DNA of 37,003 nucleotides, taken from the NCBI GenBank assembly GCA_030536685.1, contig JAUNPP010000014.1:1-37003 (forward strand), written 5' to 3'. Every line of letters starts with the position of its first letter. Position 1 is the first letter of the stretch. Below are positions 8,343 through 15,910 of the stretch, one piece after another. This DNA comes from Lachnospiraceae bacterium. GTDB lineage: Bacteria; Bacillota; Clostridia; Lachnospirales; Lachnospiraceae. Both the position numbers and the translations under genes were made by a program. The notes below the pieces were generated by a model. It did no database searches. It was not told the DNA's origin and saw only the letters and a program-made list of their open reading frames with translations.

Positions 8343-9197
8343 ATGTTAAAAAAAGAAATTGTGGGTGTTTTTAAAACAAAGCGAACATGGATTTTTATAT
8401 TTATTATGATAATGATTATATTCGTTGATTTATGCATGGTGTGTAATCAGGAAAATGTATGGGATAAAAGAGAAAATAAAGAGCAAATATTTGAGAATGA
8501 TTTGAAAATGAAAGAATTGAGTGAAAAAGAGGACGTTATAACGGTAAGTGATTGGATTATACATCCTGCAAAAGCTTCTTATTTATCCGGCAGTTCACGT
8601 GGACACTTAACGCAAATGCTATTAATCTGGTTAACGCCTCTTTTTGTATTGAATCTGGTCAGCGACAGATCAGTATTGGAGTATCGAAAAGGATATACAA
8701 ATGCACTTTTAGCAAGGATTGGCAGAATAAAATATATTACAGGTAAATTACTGTCTTCATTTATAATACCGTTCGTTGTTTTTTTTATTAGTCTACTGCT
8801 GAATTTTGTAGCAGCACAAATTATCTTTAAGGACGGTTATAATTTTCAGGGAATGGAAGTGTTTGCAGAACAAGGCGGATGGTTTCGAGTGATGTATGAG
8901 AAACCGGATATGGTTTATTTATGCTATATTTTATTGACATCTGTTATAGCAGGTTTCTGTGGGGTGATCTCACAATGTCTGGCGCTTCTTAGCAAAAATT
9001 ATGTGGTGACATATTTGATTGCGTTCTTTCTATGGATGGGATTGGTTATGGGCAAGTACAGTATCATATATTTAATCCAGCCATTTACCGAGTATGGAAT
9101 AGATTATATGTTATGTGCCGGTGGAATCGTGAGCGCTGTTACAGTTTTGTTTTTGGCAGTCATATATGTGCTAAAGGTGAAAGAAGATGAATTATAA
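8343..9197 (+). CDS. ABC-2 family permease (second ABC cassette)
   Basis: 284 residues. A membrane segment at about 15-33 is followed by a charged loop and then five hydrophobic segments (about 97-115, 138-160, 192-215, 222-240, 255-277), the six-segment plan of ABC-2 permeases. The region between segments 2 and 3 has the usual cytoplasmic basic stretch (EYRKGYTNALLARIGRIKYI). The start follows TAGGAGAT. The gene overlaps the next small reading frame by 11 bases. Base use is more AT-rich than in the first ABC block. With the 9367 permease and 10097 ATPase it should form one transporter of unknown substrate; similar cassettes act in bacteriocin export or immunity. Confidence 0.75.
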   Translation: MLKKEIVGVFKTKRTWIFIFIMIMIIFVDLCMVCNQENVWDKRENKEQIFENDLKMKELSEKEDVITVSDWIIHPAKASYLSGSSRGHLTQMLLIWLTPLFVLNLVSDRSVLEYRKGYTNALLARIGRIKYITGKLLSSFIIPFVVFFISLLLNFVAAQIIFKDGYNFQGMEVFAEQGGWFRVMYEKPDMVYLCYILLTSVIAGFCGVISQCLALLSKNYVVTYLIAFFLWMGLVMGKYSIIYLIQPFTEYGIDYMLCAGGIVSAVTVLFLAVIYVLKVKEDEL

Positions 9198-9370
9198 AGC
9201 GGGTATCATTCGATATGTCGGACTAGCGGGAATGTCTGCAATAGTATGGTTATGGTATTTACTGGAACGAAATTACCTGTATAGCCATAAATCAGTTGAT
9301 TAACTGGTGCATGATCGGAATCCTCAGTATTCTTTCTGGAGCGATTTATGATAAGAGGGATATCCTATGA
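9187..9370 (+). pseudogene. Small membrane protein gene with a frameshift
   Basis: From ATG 9187 the frame reads MNYKAGIIRYVGLAGMSAIV and continues through a hydrophobic helix to a stop at 9301-9303 (38 residues). Just before the stop a second frame continues with INWCMIGILSILSGAIYDKR, another hydrophobic helix, and ends at TGA 9368-9370, overlapping the next start as ATGA. The 11-base overlap on the left and the ATGA junction on the right both look like a coupled operon gene of about 60 residues. One indel near 9288-9300 would restore it. Family unknown. Confidence 0.55.
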
Positions 9371-10080
9371 ATGTTGCAAGTAAAAAAAGATGGTGCCTGG
9401 TCGGCACATTGTTTTACATATATTATGTGATTCGAAATTATATTCCGTTCAGTTATGAAAATGTATTTGCAGGGGTCGATTACAATGGACAAACATTGTT
9501 TTATGCATCAACCTTGTATTTATTTGGAATTATTATTTTTTATGGATTCGGAAATACGGAAAAATATATTGAAGGGTATGGAATCCTGGAACTGATTCGC
9601 AGTGTAAAACGTGGACTTGTCATAAGAAAAATTATAATAGACCAGATAAAAAATATCTTTCAAATAATAACTTTCATAATTGTAATCTTTCTGCTGTTTG
9701 CTTTTTTAGCAGGGAAAAAGGGCGAACTGGTACCTGCAGAGAAATTAATCTCAGATATAGGATTGTTCTATATAGTTGCTTTCAGCATTGTATTATGGCA
9801 GTCCATTTTTGAGATTGTATTCGACAGCAGAATAGGTATTTTGCTTACCATGAGCATAATAGGAATTCATATTTATGCCGGAGATTTTATTGCAGCACAT
9901 GATGGGAATACATATTTAAATCTGGTATTTTATTCCAATCTGGCGCTCACGGCAAGAACGGACAGACTTTCCATCAGCAAAAGCTGGATGTTTGTCGTGG
10001 TTGTAAGTATTTGTGTGATACAGATGATTTTAATGAATCTGGTATTTCGGAAAAAAGATATTTTTTCCAGCAGTGAATAG
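9367..10080 (+). CDS. ABC-2 family membrane protein (second ABC cassette)
   Basis: 237 residues with about six hydrophobic segments (about 10-22, 43-60, 95-115, 130-148, 155-172, 205-226). The region between the second and third has basic residues (SVKRGLVIRKIIIDQ). It resembles the smaller permease-like partners of bacteriocin-type ABC systems; no catalytic motif is visible. The start is coupled by ATGA to the frameshifted small gene, and the ATPase gene begins 16 bases after its stop. Its role as a transporter subunit is inferred from position and topology. Confidence 0.72.
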   Translation: MNVASKKRWCLVGTLFYIYYVIRNYIPFSYENVFAGVDYNGQTLFYASTLYLFGIIIFYGFGNTEKYIEGYGILELIRSVKRGLVIRKIIIDQIKNIFQIITFIIVIFLLFAFLAGKKGELVPAEKLISDIGLFYIVAFSIVLWQSIFEIVFDSRIGILLTMSIIGIHIYAGDFIAAHDGNTYLNLVFYSNLALTARTDRLSISKSWMFVVVVSICVIQMILMNLVFRKKDIFSSSE

Positions 10081-10096
10081 AAAAGGAGTACATAGA

Positions 10097-10741
10097 ATGT
10101 ATGTAGAAATAAAAGATTATTCAAAAGCTATAAAAGGAAAAACGGTTTTGAATCATATTAATTATAACTTCGCACCAGGAAAAATCTACGGTTTGTATGG
10201 CCGAAATGGTTCGGGCAAAACAATGTTGATGAGGGCGATAGCCGGATTGATTTATCCTACAGAAGGAAAAATAATGATTGATGGAAAACAGTTACACAAA
10301 GATATCAGTTTTCCGGAAGATACGGGAATTATTATTGAAAATATGGAACTTATGCCGCAATATGATGGATATACGAACTTAAAACTTCTGGCGAAAATCA
10401 GAAAGAAGGCTACTGATGAAGATATTTATGAGGCTTTGGATAAAGTAGGATTATCGGATGCAGGAAAGAAAAAAGTAAGAGCATATTCATTGGGAATGAA
10501 GCAAAAACTTTCTATTGCACAGGCTATTTTTGAGAAACCTCAGTTATTGCTGCTTGATGAACCCACAAATGCATTAGATGAAAAAAGCGTTGAGGATGTG
10601 AGAGCGTTATTAATTGAAATTAAGCAGCGTGGAGCTATTGTGATTATTGCAAGTCATAATAAAGATGACATAAAATATCTGGCTGATGTGGTGCTGGAAG
10701 TAGATAGAGGGCAGATTAGAGAAGGAAGGATAATTAAATAG
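10097..10741 (+). CDS. ABC transporter ATP-binding protein (second ABC cassette)
   Basis: 214 residues, a minimal ABC ATPase domain. Walker A is GRNGSGKTM, the signature is YSLGMKQKLSIAQ, Walker B is LLLLDEPTNALD and the H-loop is IIASHN. ATG 10097 was chosen because AAGGAG lies eight bases before it; a frame from 10073 overlaps the previous gene and adds only eight residues. It is the last gene of the cassette, and no strong terminator is visible after it. Confidence 0.9.
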   Translation: MYVEIKDYSKAIKGKTVLNHINYNFAPGKIYGLYGRNGSGKTMLMRAIAGLIYPTEGKIMIDGKQLHKDISFPEDTGIIIENMELMPQYDGYTNLKLLAKIRKKATDEDIYEALDKVGLSDAGKKKVRAYSLGMKQKLSIAQAIFEKPQLLLLDEPTNALDEKSVEDVRALLIEIKQRGAIVIIASHNKDDIKYLADVVLEVDRGQIREGRIIK

Positions 10742-10790
10742 TAACAGAATATTCAGACTAATAGCAGAAAAAGATTGTAAGTGTTGTTGA

Positions 10791-10819
10791 TTGACAGATG
10801 AGAGAGAAAAGTGTATGAT
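10791..10819 (+). promoter_or_regulatory. Sigma-A promoter of the TetR gene
   Basis: A perfect TTGACA (10791-10796), a 17-base spacer and TATGAT (10814-10819). The start point would fall near 10826, directly before the palindromic operator at 10830, a classic layout for self-repression. Confidence 0.85.
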
Positions 10820-10829
10820 AAAAGCAAAT

Positions 10830-10846
10830 GGATTAACGCGTTAACC
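10830..10846. promoter_or_regulatory. TetR-type operator, copy 1
   Basis: GGATTAACGCGTTAACC contains the perfect 12-bp palindrome TTAACGCGTTAA (10833-10844). It sits just downstream of the likely start point of the TetR gene. The same site recurs at 11600-11615 before the first mttB gene. Confidence 0.75.
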
Positions 10847-10907
10847 TAATCTTGCGTGACTTCTGCAATTGTGCTAATATATCCACAGAAACAGATGGAG
10901 GAAATAT

Positions 10908-11555
10908 ATGGCAGTAGAAGACACAAAAAGAAAGTTAATTGAAGCAACGTATGAAATTATGAAGAACGAAGGAGTTGATAAGGTTTCTGCCAGAAATATC
11001 GCAAAGAAGGCCGAATGTACAGCTACAGTAATTTATAAGTATTTTACGAATCTGAATTATCTGGTTGTGATGGCATCGTTAAGGTTTTTAGAGGGATACA
11101 CGAAAGAAGGTCTTGAAATTTCTCTTAGCAAAGAGGATGGAATTACTATTGATAAAAGAGCGTGGAAGGCATTTATTAATTATGCGTTCCGTAATCCCAG
11201 GATTTATGAGAATCTGTTTTGGGGGGAGGGGAATGAAGTATATGCTGATGCAATTGTTGAGTATTTTGAGCTTTATCCGGGAGAGATGAGCAAGCGGACA
11301 ACGGCATATTACTATACTATGATGTTTAATCCGAGAATTGAAGAACGTGATTTTATCTGGCTTCGAAAAAGTGTGAATGAAGGCAGGATGAAGATGGAGG
11401 ATGCATTTTATGTCAGCCGCACGAATAGTTATATTGTGCGTGGGATGCTGTTGGAGCATATGAATGATTATAAGAACCCGGCAGTAGTGGAAAAGGTAAT
11501 TGAAGATTGTTATTCTATGATCGTAAAGACAATTGATTCGTTTATCATTGAATAA
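10908..11555 (+). CDS. TetR/AcrR family transcriptional regulator
   Basis: 215 residues. The N-terminal DNA-binding domain shows the family pattern KRKLIEATYEIMKNEGVDKV followed by the helix-turn-helix SARNIAKKAECTATVIYKYF at about residues 27-46. The rest is the ligand-binding helical domain. The start follows GGAGGAA. Matching palindromes lie downstream of its own promoter and in front of the mttB-MFS-mttB operon, so it probably represses both itself and that operon until a substrate binds. The ligand may be the methylated compound imported by the MFS protein; this is inference. Confidence 0.88.
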   Translation: MAVEDTKRKLIEATYEIMKNEGVDKVSARNIAKKAECTATVIYKYFTNLNYLVVMASLRFLEGYTKEGLEISLSKEDGITIDKRAWKAFINYAFRNPRIYENLFWGEGNEVYADAIVEYFELYPGEMSKRTTAYYYTMMFNPRIEERDFIWLRKSVNEGRMKMEDAFYVSRTNSYIVRGMLLEHMNDYKNPAVVEKVIEDCYSMIVKTIDSFIIE

Positions 11556-11564
11556 AAAATAGTG

Positions 11565-11591
11565 ACCAACCTTGGTGTTGGCATTATTTTT
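11565..11591 (+). terminator. Weak hairpin after the TetR gene
   Basis: CCAAC (11566-11570) pairs with GTTGG (11577-11581) around a six-base loop, followed by CATTATTTTT. The stem is short, so this is a weak terminator or attenuator at best. A promoter for the mttB operon was not clear by eye. Confidence 0.3.
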
Positions 11592-11599
11592 AACCCAAT

Positions 11600-11615
11600 G
11601 GTTAACGCGTAAACC
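11600..11615. promoter_or_regulatory. TetR-type operator, copy 2 (mttB operon)
   Basis: GGTTAACGCGTAAACC matches the operator upstream of tetR, with one half-site carrying a T-to-A change. It ends 20 bases before the mttB start codon and ahead of its binding site, well placed to block transcription. Confidence 0.7.
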
Positions 11616-11635
11616 AAAGTGAAAGGAAATTGAAT

Positions 11636-13060
11636 GTGAGCGAAGTAAAGGTAAAAAAAATACATGAGGCATCTATGCGAATTTTAAACAGAACGGGTAT
11701 GAAATTCCATCACCCGGATGCAGTAAAGGTTTTAAAATCGCATGGTATTTTTGTGAATCCAGAAGGAATCGCATACTTTACAGAAGAGCAGATTATGAAA
11801 TATGTAAAGATGGCGCCGGAATACGTGTATTTTGGAGCAGCAGACCCTGTGTATTCTGTAAAAATCGGGGGAAATAAAGTTTTAAATGCGCCGTCTATGG
11901 GGGCGACCCATATTATGGAAAAGGATGGTGCAGTAAGGCCTGCAACAGTGGAAGACTTTGTTAAAATGATAAAACTTTTTGAACAAAATGAGAATTATCA
12001 CATTAACGGAGGGATGCCGTGCCAGCCGGAAAACGTGCCGGAAGAGTGGTCTACACTGCTGATGTATTATCTTGCACTCAGACACAGCCAAAAAGCTGTG
12101 TGGGCAGGCAGTGGTAACTATGAACAAATGGAGGCTGTTATCCGTATGTGTTGTGCCCGGTTTGGACTGAGTGAAGAAATGCTCAGAAAAGATCCTCATG
12201 TACTTTGCATGATCAATACCAATACGCCGCTTCAGCTGGATGTAAATATGACAGAAACTATGTTTACAATGTTGAAATACGGTCAGCCTTGTGGAATTGC
12301 AGCAGCTGCTATGGCAGGAACTACTTCACCTGTTACGCTTGCAGGAACAATTGCAATAGCAAATGCAGAAGTAATAGCGACAATTGCTCTTGCACAGATG
12401 TATGCTCCGGGTTCTCCTGTAATTTACGGTTCTCAATCAGCTAATGCAGATATGTCTACCTGTGCAATAGCAATCGGTTCTCCGGAGGGAGCACTTTGTT
12501 ATAAGTATTGTGCGGAAATGGCAAGATTTTATGGTATTCCCAGCAGAGCGGGTGGTGCATTAACCGATGCAAAAAGTTTAAATGCACAGGCCGGATATGA
12601 ATCAATGATGACATATCATTCCTGTCATCAGAATGGTATCAATGTAATTTTTCAGTCGGCGGGTATGATGGAATCTTATCTGTCGGTCTCTTATGAAAAG
12701 ATGATTGTTGATTTTGAAATAATTGATGCAGTAAACCGCTTTGACAGAGATATTGAAATAAATGAAGAAACAATACCGGAAGATGTAATTGATGAAGTGG
12801 GACCCGGCGGGCAGTTTCTTATGGAAGAGCATACCTTTGAATACTGCAAAAAGGAATCCATGCTGCCGAATATCAGTGTAAGAGGACCGAAGCAGGAAGC
12901 TGCAAAGATATTTGACCGAAATATTGAAAAACGTTTAAATCAGCTTCTTGATAGCTATCAGCAGCCTGAAATTGATAAGGAAGTACTGGAAAAAATGAGA
13001 GCAGTTATGCTTGAGAAAGGCATTGATGCTTCTTATATCAGTATGCTCGATGAATTGTAA
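11636..13060 (+). CDS. MttB family (trimethylamine methyltransferase-like) protein, paralog 1
   Basis: 474 residues of the COG5598/MttB family, whose members move a methyl group from a methylated amine to a corrinoid protein. Shared family segments are TSPVTLAGTIAIANAE, SLNAQAGYES and DEVGPGGQFLMEEHTFEY. No in-frame TAG interrupts the gene, so it is a non-pyrrolysine type, as in the glycine betaine enzyme MtgB and its relatives, which act on quaternary amines. GTG 11636 was chosen because AAAGGA lies eight bases before it; TTG 11630 is too close to that site. It heads an operon with an MFS transporter and a second paralog, behind a TetR operator. The expected corrinoid partner is not encoded nearby. 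The substrate is unknown. Confidence 0.85.
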   Translation: MSEVKVKKIHEASMRILNRTGMKFHHPDAVKVLKSHGIFVNPEGIAYFTEEQIMKYVKMAPEYVYFGAADPVYSVKIGGNKVLNAPSMGATHIMEKDGAVRPATVEDFVKMIKLFEQNENYHINGGMPCQPENVPEEWSTLLMYYLALRHSQKAVWAGSGNYEQMEAVIRMCCARFGLSEEMLRKDPHVLCMINTNTPLQLDVNMTETMFTMLKYGQPCGIAAAAMAGTTSPVTLAGTIAIANAEVIATIALAQMYAPGSPVIYGSQSANADMSTCAIAIGSPEGALCYKYCAEMARFYGIPSRAGGALTDAKSLNAQAGYESMMTYHSCHQNGINVIFQSAGMMESYLSVSYEKMIVDFEIIDAVNRFDRDIEINEETIPEDVIDEVGPGGQFLMEEHTFEYCKKESMLPNISVRGPKQEAAKIFDRNIEKRLNQLLDSYQQPEIDKEVLEKMRAVMLEKGIDASYISMLDEL

Positions 13061-13095
13061 CAATAGATTTGATTGGGTGAACAAGGAGGAAGCTT

Positions 13096-14343
13096 ATGAA
13101 AAAAGGGTTTAGCGCCAAAACTTATGTTGGCATTCTTTTGCTGGGTCTGGCAGGAACATCTATTTATCTGCTGCCCTATTTGAGATGGTCTTATTATGAT
13201 GCCTTACTTCAGGCTTCAGGGTTGAATAATACGGAATTTGGTATTACATTGAGCGTATTCGGTATTCTGGCTATGGTTTTTTATCCGATTGGAGGAATTG
13301 CAGCTGATCGATTTTCTGTAAAAATTCTGCTTACGATTTCTCTTGTCGGTTCTGGTATTCTGGGATTGTGGTATGCTGCCTTTCCGGGGTATATTCCGCA
13401 GATCATTATATTTGGAGGCTGGGGTATTTTATCAACACTGACATTTTGGTCGGCAATGATGAAAGCAACCAGAATGCTTGGAACAAGTGATGAACAGGGA
13501 AGGCTTTTTGGGCTGGTAGAAGGCAGCCGGGGGATTATTTCAACTGCGATTTCTTTTGCAGCGCTGTTTGCATTTACGAAGATGGGGGAAAGTATTGGAG
13601 GCTTGAAAGGTATTATTTTTGTAATGGCAGTATTAAATATTGTAACCGGTATTTTGATCCTGCTGCTTTTGCCCCAGGGTCAGAGAGAGGATAACAGACA
13701 GGAAAAGAAAAAGGCAACAGTTTCAGATATTATTATGATTCTGAAGACACCTTCTATCTGGCTGATTGCGCTGATTATCATATGCTGTTACAGCGTATAT
13801 CTGGGAAGTACCTATCTGACTCCGTACTTTACAAATGTAATTGGAGCAACTGCATCTTTTGCAGCGTTTCTTTCTATTATGAGAAGCTATGTTCTGCAGT
13901 TTATCTGTGCACCGACGGGTGGGATTCTGGCAGATAAAATGAAATCTGTTACAAAGGTTATTGTGGGATGCTATACAATTATTGTTGCGGCGCTTGTAGT
14001 TATTATCGTGCTGCCGACTACAAAAAGTGCAATGATTCCTTTGATTATTGTTCTGCTGATTCTCTGTGCAGGAATTTTTGCAATGAGAGGAATCTATTTT
14101 GCAACATTAGATGAAGTAAATATCCCTGTTCATGTAACCGGAACAGCGGTTGGAATTGTTTCAATCATTGGATTTGCACCAGATGTATTTATGAGTACAA
14201 TTTGCGGAAAATTGCTGGATACGTTTGAAGGTGCAGCAGGATATCGTGCAATCTTTGTTTTAATGCTGGCATTTGCAGCAACAGGAAGCATCGCGGCAGT
14301 AATACTTATGAAAAAAATGACCGGAAAGCGGGCTATGAAATAA
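13096..14343 (+). CDS. MFS transporter
   Basis: 415 residues with about twelve membrane helices in two six-helix halves joined by a charged loop (about 195-210, QGQREDNRQEKKK). The loop between helices 2 and 3 has GGIAADRFSVK, a variant of the MFS GxxxDRxGRR motif, and the second half repeats it as GGILADKMKSV. The start follows AAGGAGGAA. It lies 35 bases after mttB paralog 1 and 47 bases before paralog 2, so it probably imports their methylated substrate or exports the product. MttB clusters often use BCCT or ABC betaine transporters, so MFS is a less common partner. Confidence 0.9.
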   Translation: MKKGFSAKTYVGILLLGLAGTSIYLLPYLRWSYYDALLQASGLNNTEFGITLSVFGILAMVFYPIGGIAADRFSVKILLTISLVGSGILGLWYAAFPGYIPQIIIFGGWGILSTLTFWSAMMKATRMLGTSDEQGRLFGLVEGSRGIISTAISFAALFAFTKMGESIGGLKGIIFVMAVLNIVTGILILLLLPQGQREDNRQEKKKATVSDIIMILKTPSIWLIALIIICCYSVYLGSTYLTPYFTNVIGATASFAAFLSIMRSYVLQFICAPTGGILADKMKSVTKVIVGCYTIIVAALVVIIVLPTTKSAMIPLIIVLLILCAGIFAMRGIYFATLDEVNIPVHVTGTAVGIVSIIGFAPDVFMSTICGKLLDTFEGAAGYRAIFVLMLAFAATGSIAAVILMKKMTGKRAMK

Positions 14344-14390
14344 GCGTGCAATAAAAGCTGTCTATTAAAAGCTGTATAGGAGGTAGAAAT

Positions 14391-15821
14391 ATGAGAAGTA
14401 ATCTGAAAATTGAATTATTAAGTGACTGTCAGAAGGATGATATTCTTGATGCGGCATTTTCAATTTTGGAAAATACCGGATGCAGGATTCATTATGACAA
14501 AGCGCTGGAACTTTTGGTGGAAAATGGATGTACGGCGGATGGGATTACGGTAAAAATCCCAAGAAGTCTTGTAAAAAGGTGTATTGATTCTGTTCCAAAG
14601 GTAATTCAGATGTATGACAGAAATGGAAAAGAATCTATGACACTGGGCGGAAGGAACACTTATTTCGGGGCGGGTCCGACATGCTGCTTTTTTTATGATC
14701 CTTATACAGGGGAGCGTAGAAAACCTGAAAAACAGGATGCAGCAAATACAGCAAAACTGACAGATGCTCTGCCGCATCTGGATTATGCAATGTCCCTTTG
14801 CATGATTGCAGATAAAACACCGACACTTGCAGATGTTCATGAATTGGATGCAATGGTGAGAAATACAACCAAACCGATTTGTACATGGGCATTTAATCCT
14901 TCTAATCTCAGATATATGCTTGAAATGTGTGCTGTGGTCGCAGGAGGAAAAGACAAACTGGCAGAAAAACCGTTTGTTATTGTTTACAGCGAGCCAACAT
15001 CACCGATGGTCCATGAAAAAGAGGCACTGCAGAAGGTATTTGTAACAACAGAGTATGGAATTCCGACTTTATATACGCCGGGCATGATTATGGGTGCGAC
15101 CTCGCCGGTAACTCTTGCGGGATCTCTGGCAGTTGGATTTGCAGATACATTTGTTGGGTTGGTAATCAATCAGCTTCTTCGACCGGGAGCACCTTTTATG
15201 GGCGGAACATCCGGTACACCGCTTGATATGACGACCATGCAGACACCTTATGGAGCGCCTGCAACAAGTTTGCTTCTTGGAGCTTCTAATGAAATTCTGC
15301 ATTATCTGGGTATTCCTGCGTTTGATATGGCAGGTTCCACAGAATCAAAAACAGTCGATGCACAAGCGGGAATAGAGGCTTCTTTCCAAACAATGCTTAG
15401 TTTGCTGACCGGGGGAAATCTGGTGCATGATGCCGGGTTTATGGATATCGGGATGACAGGTTCGCTGACGATGCTGTGTGTATGCAATGAAATCATTGGC
15501 ATGGCAAAACGTTATTGTGCAGGAATTGAAGTAAATGAGGACAGAATCGGATTGGAATACATTGAGGAAGTTGGCCCCGGAGGAAATTTCCTTCATTCAG
15601 AGCAGACAATGGAGTATTTCAGGACAGAATTTTATTATCCGGATCTGCTTGAACGGAGAATTTATGATGCATGGAAAGAAGATGGGGCTCTGACAATGGA
15701 AGAAAGAGCCGCAAAAAAGGTACGAATGATCCTGGCATCACATGAGCCCGAGGCACTTGCACCGGAAATTCAGGAAAAGCTGGACAAACTGGTTGCGGAA
15801 GCAGAAAATAGTATTCGGTAA
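14391..15821 (+). CDS. MttB family (trimethylamine methyltransferase-like) protein, paralog 2
   Basis: 476 residues, same family as paralog 1 but clearly divergent. Matching segments are TSPVTLAGSLAVGFAD, TVDAQAGIEASFQTM and EEVGPGGNFLHSEQTMEY. The reading frame has no TAG, so no pyrrolysine is required. ATG 14391 follows AGGAGGT. It is the last gene of the operon and ends at a strong bidirectional terminator. Two distinct paralogs could handle two substrates, act in sequence, or form a mixed complex. No corrinoid protein, reductive activator or methyltransferase II gene is in the operon; the nearest candidate methyltransferase is the UroD-family gene at 1914. Confidence 0.85.
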   Translation: MRSNLKIELLSDCQKDDILDAAFSILENTGCRIHYDKALELLVENGCTADGITVKIPRSLVKRCIDSVPKVIQMYDRNGKESMTLGGRNTYFGAGPTCCFFYDPYTGERRKPEKQDAANTAKLTDALPHLDYAMSLCMIADKTPTLADVHELDAMVRNTTKPICTWAFNPSNLRYMLEMCAVVAGGKDKLAEKPFVIVYSEPTSPMVHEKEALQKVFVTTEYGIPTLYTPGMIMGATSPVTLAGSLAVGFADTFVGLVINQLLRPGAPFMGGTSGTPLDMTTMQTPYGAPATSLLLGASNEILHYLGIPAFDMAGSTESKTVDAQAGIEASFQTMLSLLTGGNLVHDAGFMDIGMTGSLTMLCVCNEIIGMAKRYCAGIEVNEDRIGLEYIEEVGPGGNFLHSEQTMEYFRTEFYYPDLLERRIYDAWKEDGALTMEERAAKKVRMILASHEPEALAPEIQEKLDKLVAEAENSIR

Positions 15822-15848
15822 AAACAGAATATTGAAAAACATAAGTCG

Positions 15849-15896
15849 AACCGTGGCTGTAAAAAAACGATGTCTTCATTTTTTACAGCCACGGTT
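15849..15896. terminator. Bidirectional terminator between convergent genes
   Basis: AACCGTGGCTGTAAAAAA (15849-15866) is a perfect 18-base inverted repeat with TTTTTTACAGCCACGGTT (15879-15896). A-tract and T-tract at the loop side fit termination in both directions, serving the mttB operon and the minus-strand deacetylase gene. Confidence 0.85.
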
Positions 15897-15910
15897 TATG
15901 AAAATGCATG

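Noticed and set aside
8186..10741. Mobile element around the second ABC cassette
   Set aside because: No transposase, integrase, terminal inverted repeats or target duplications were found; only AT-richer base use and the neighbouring kinase fossil hint at rearrangement.
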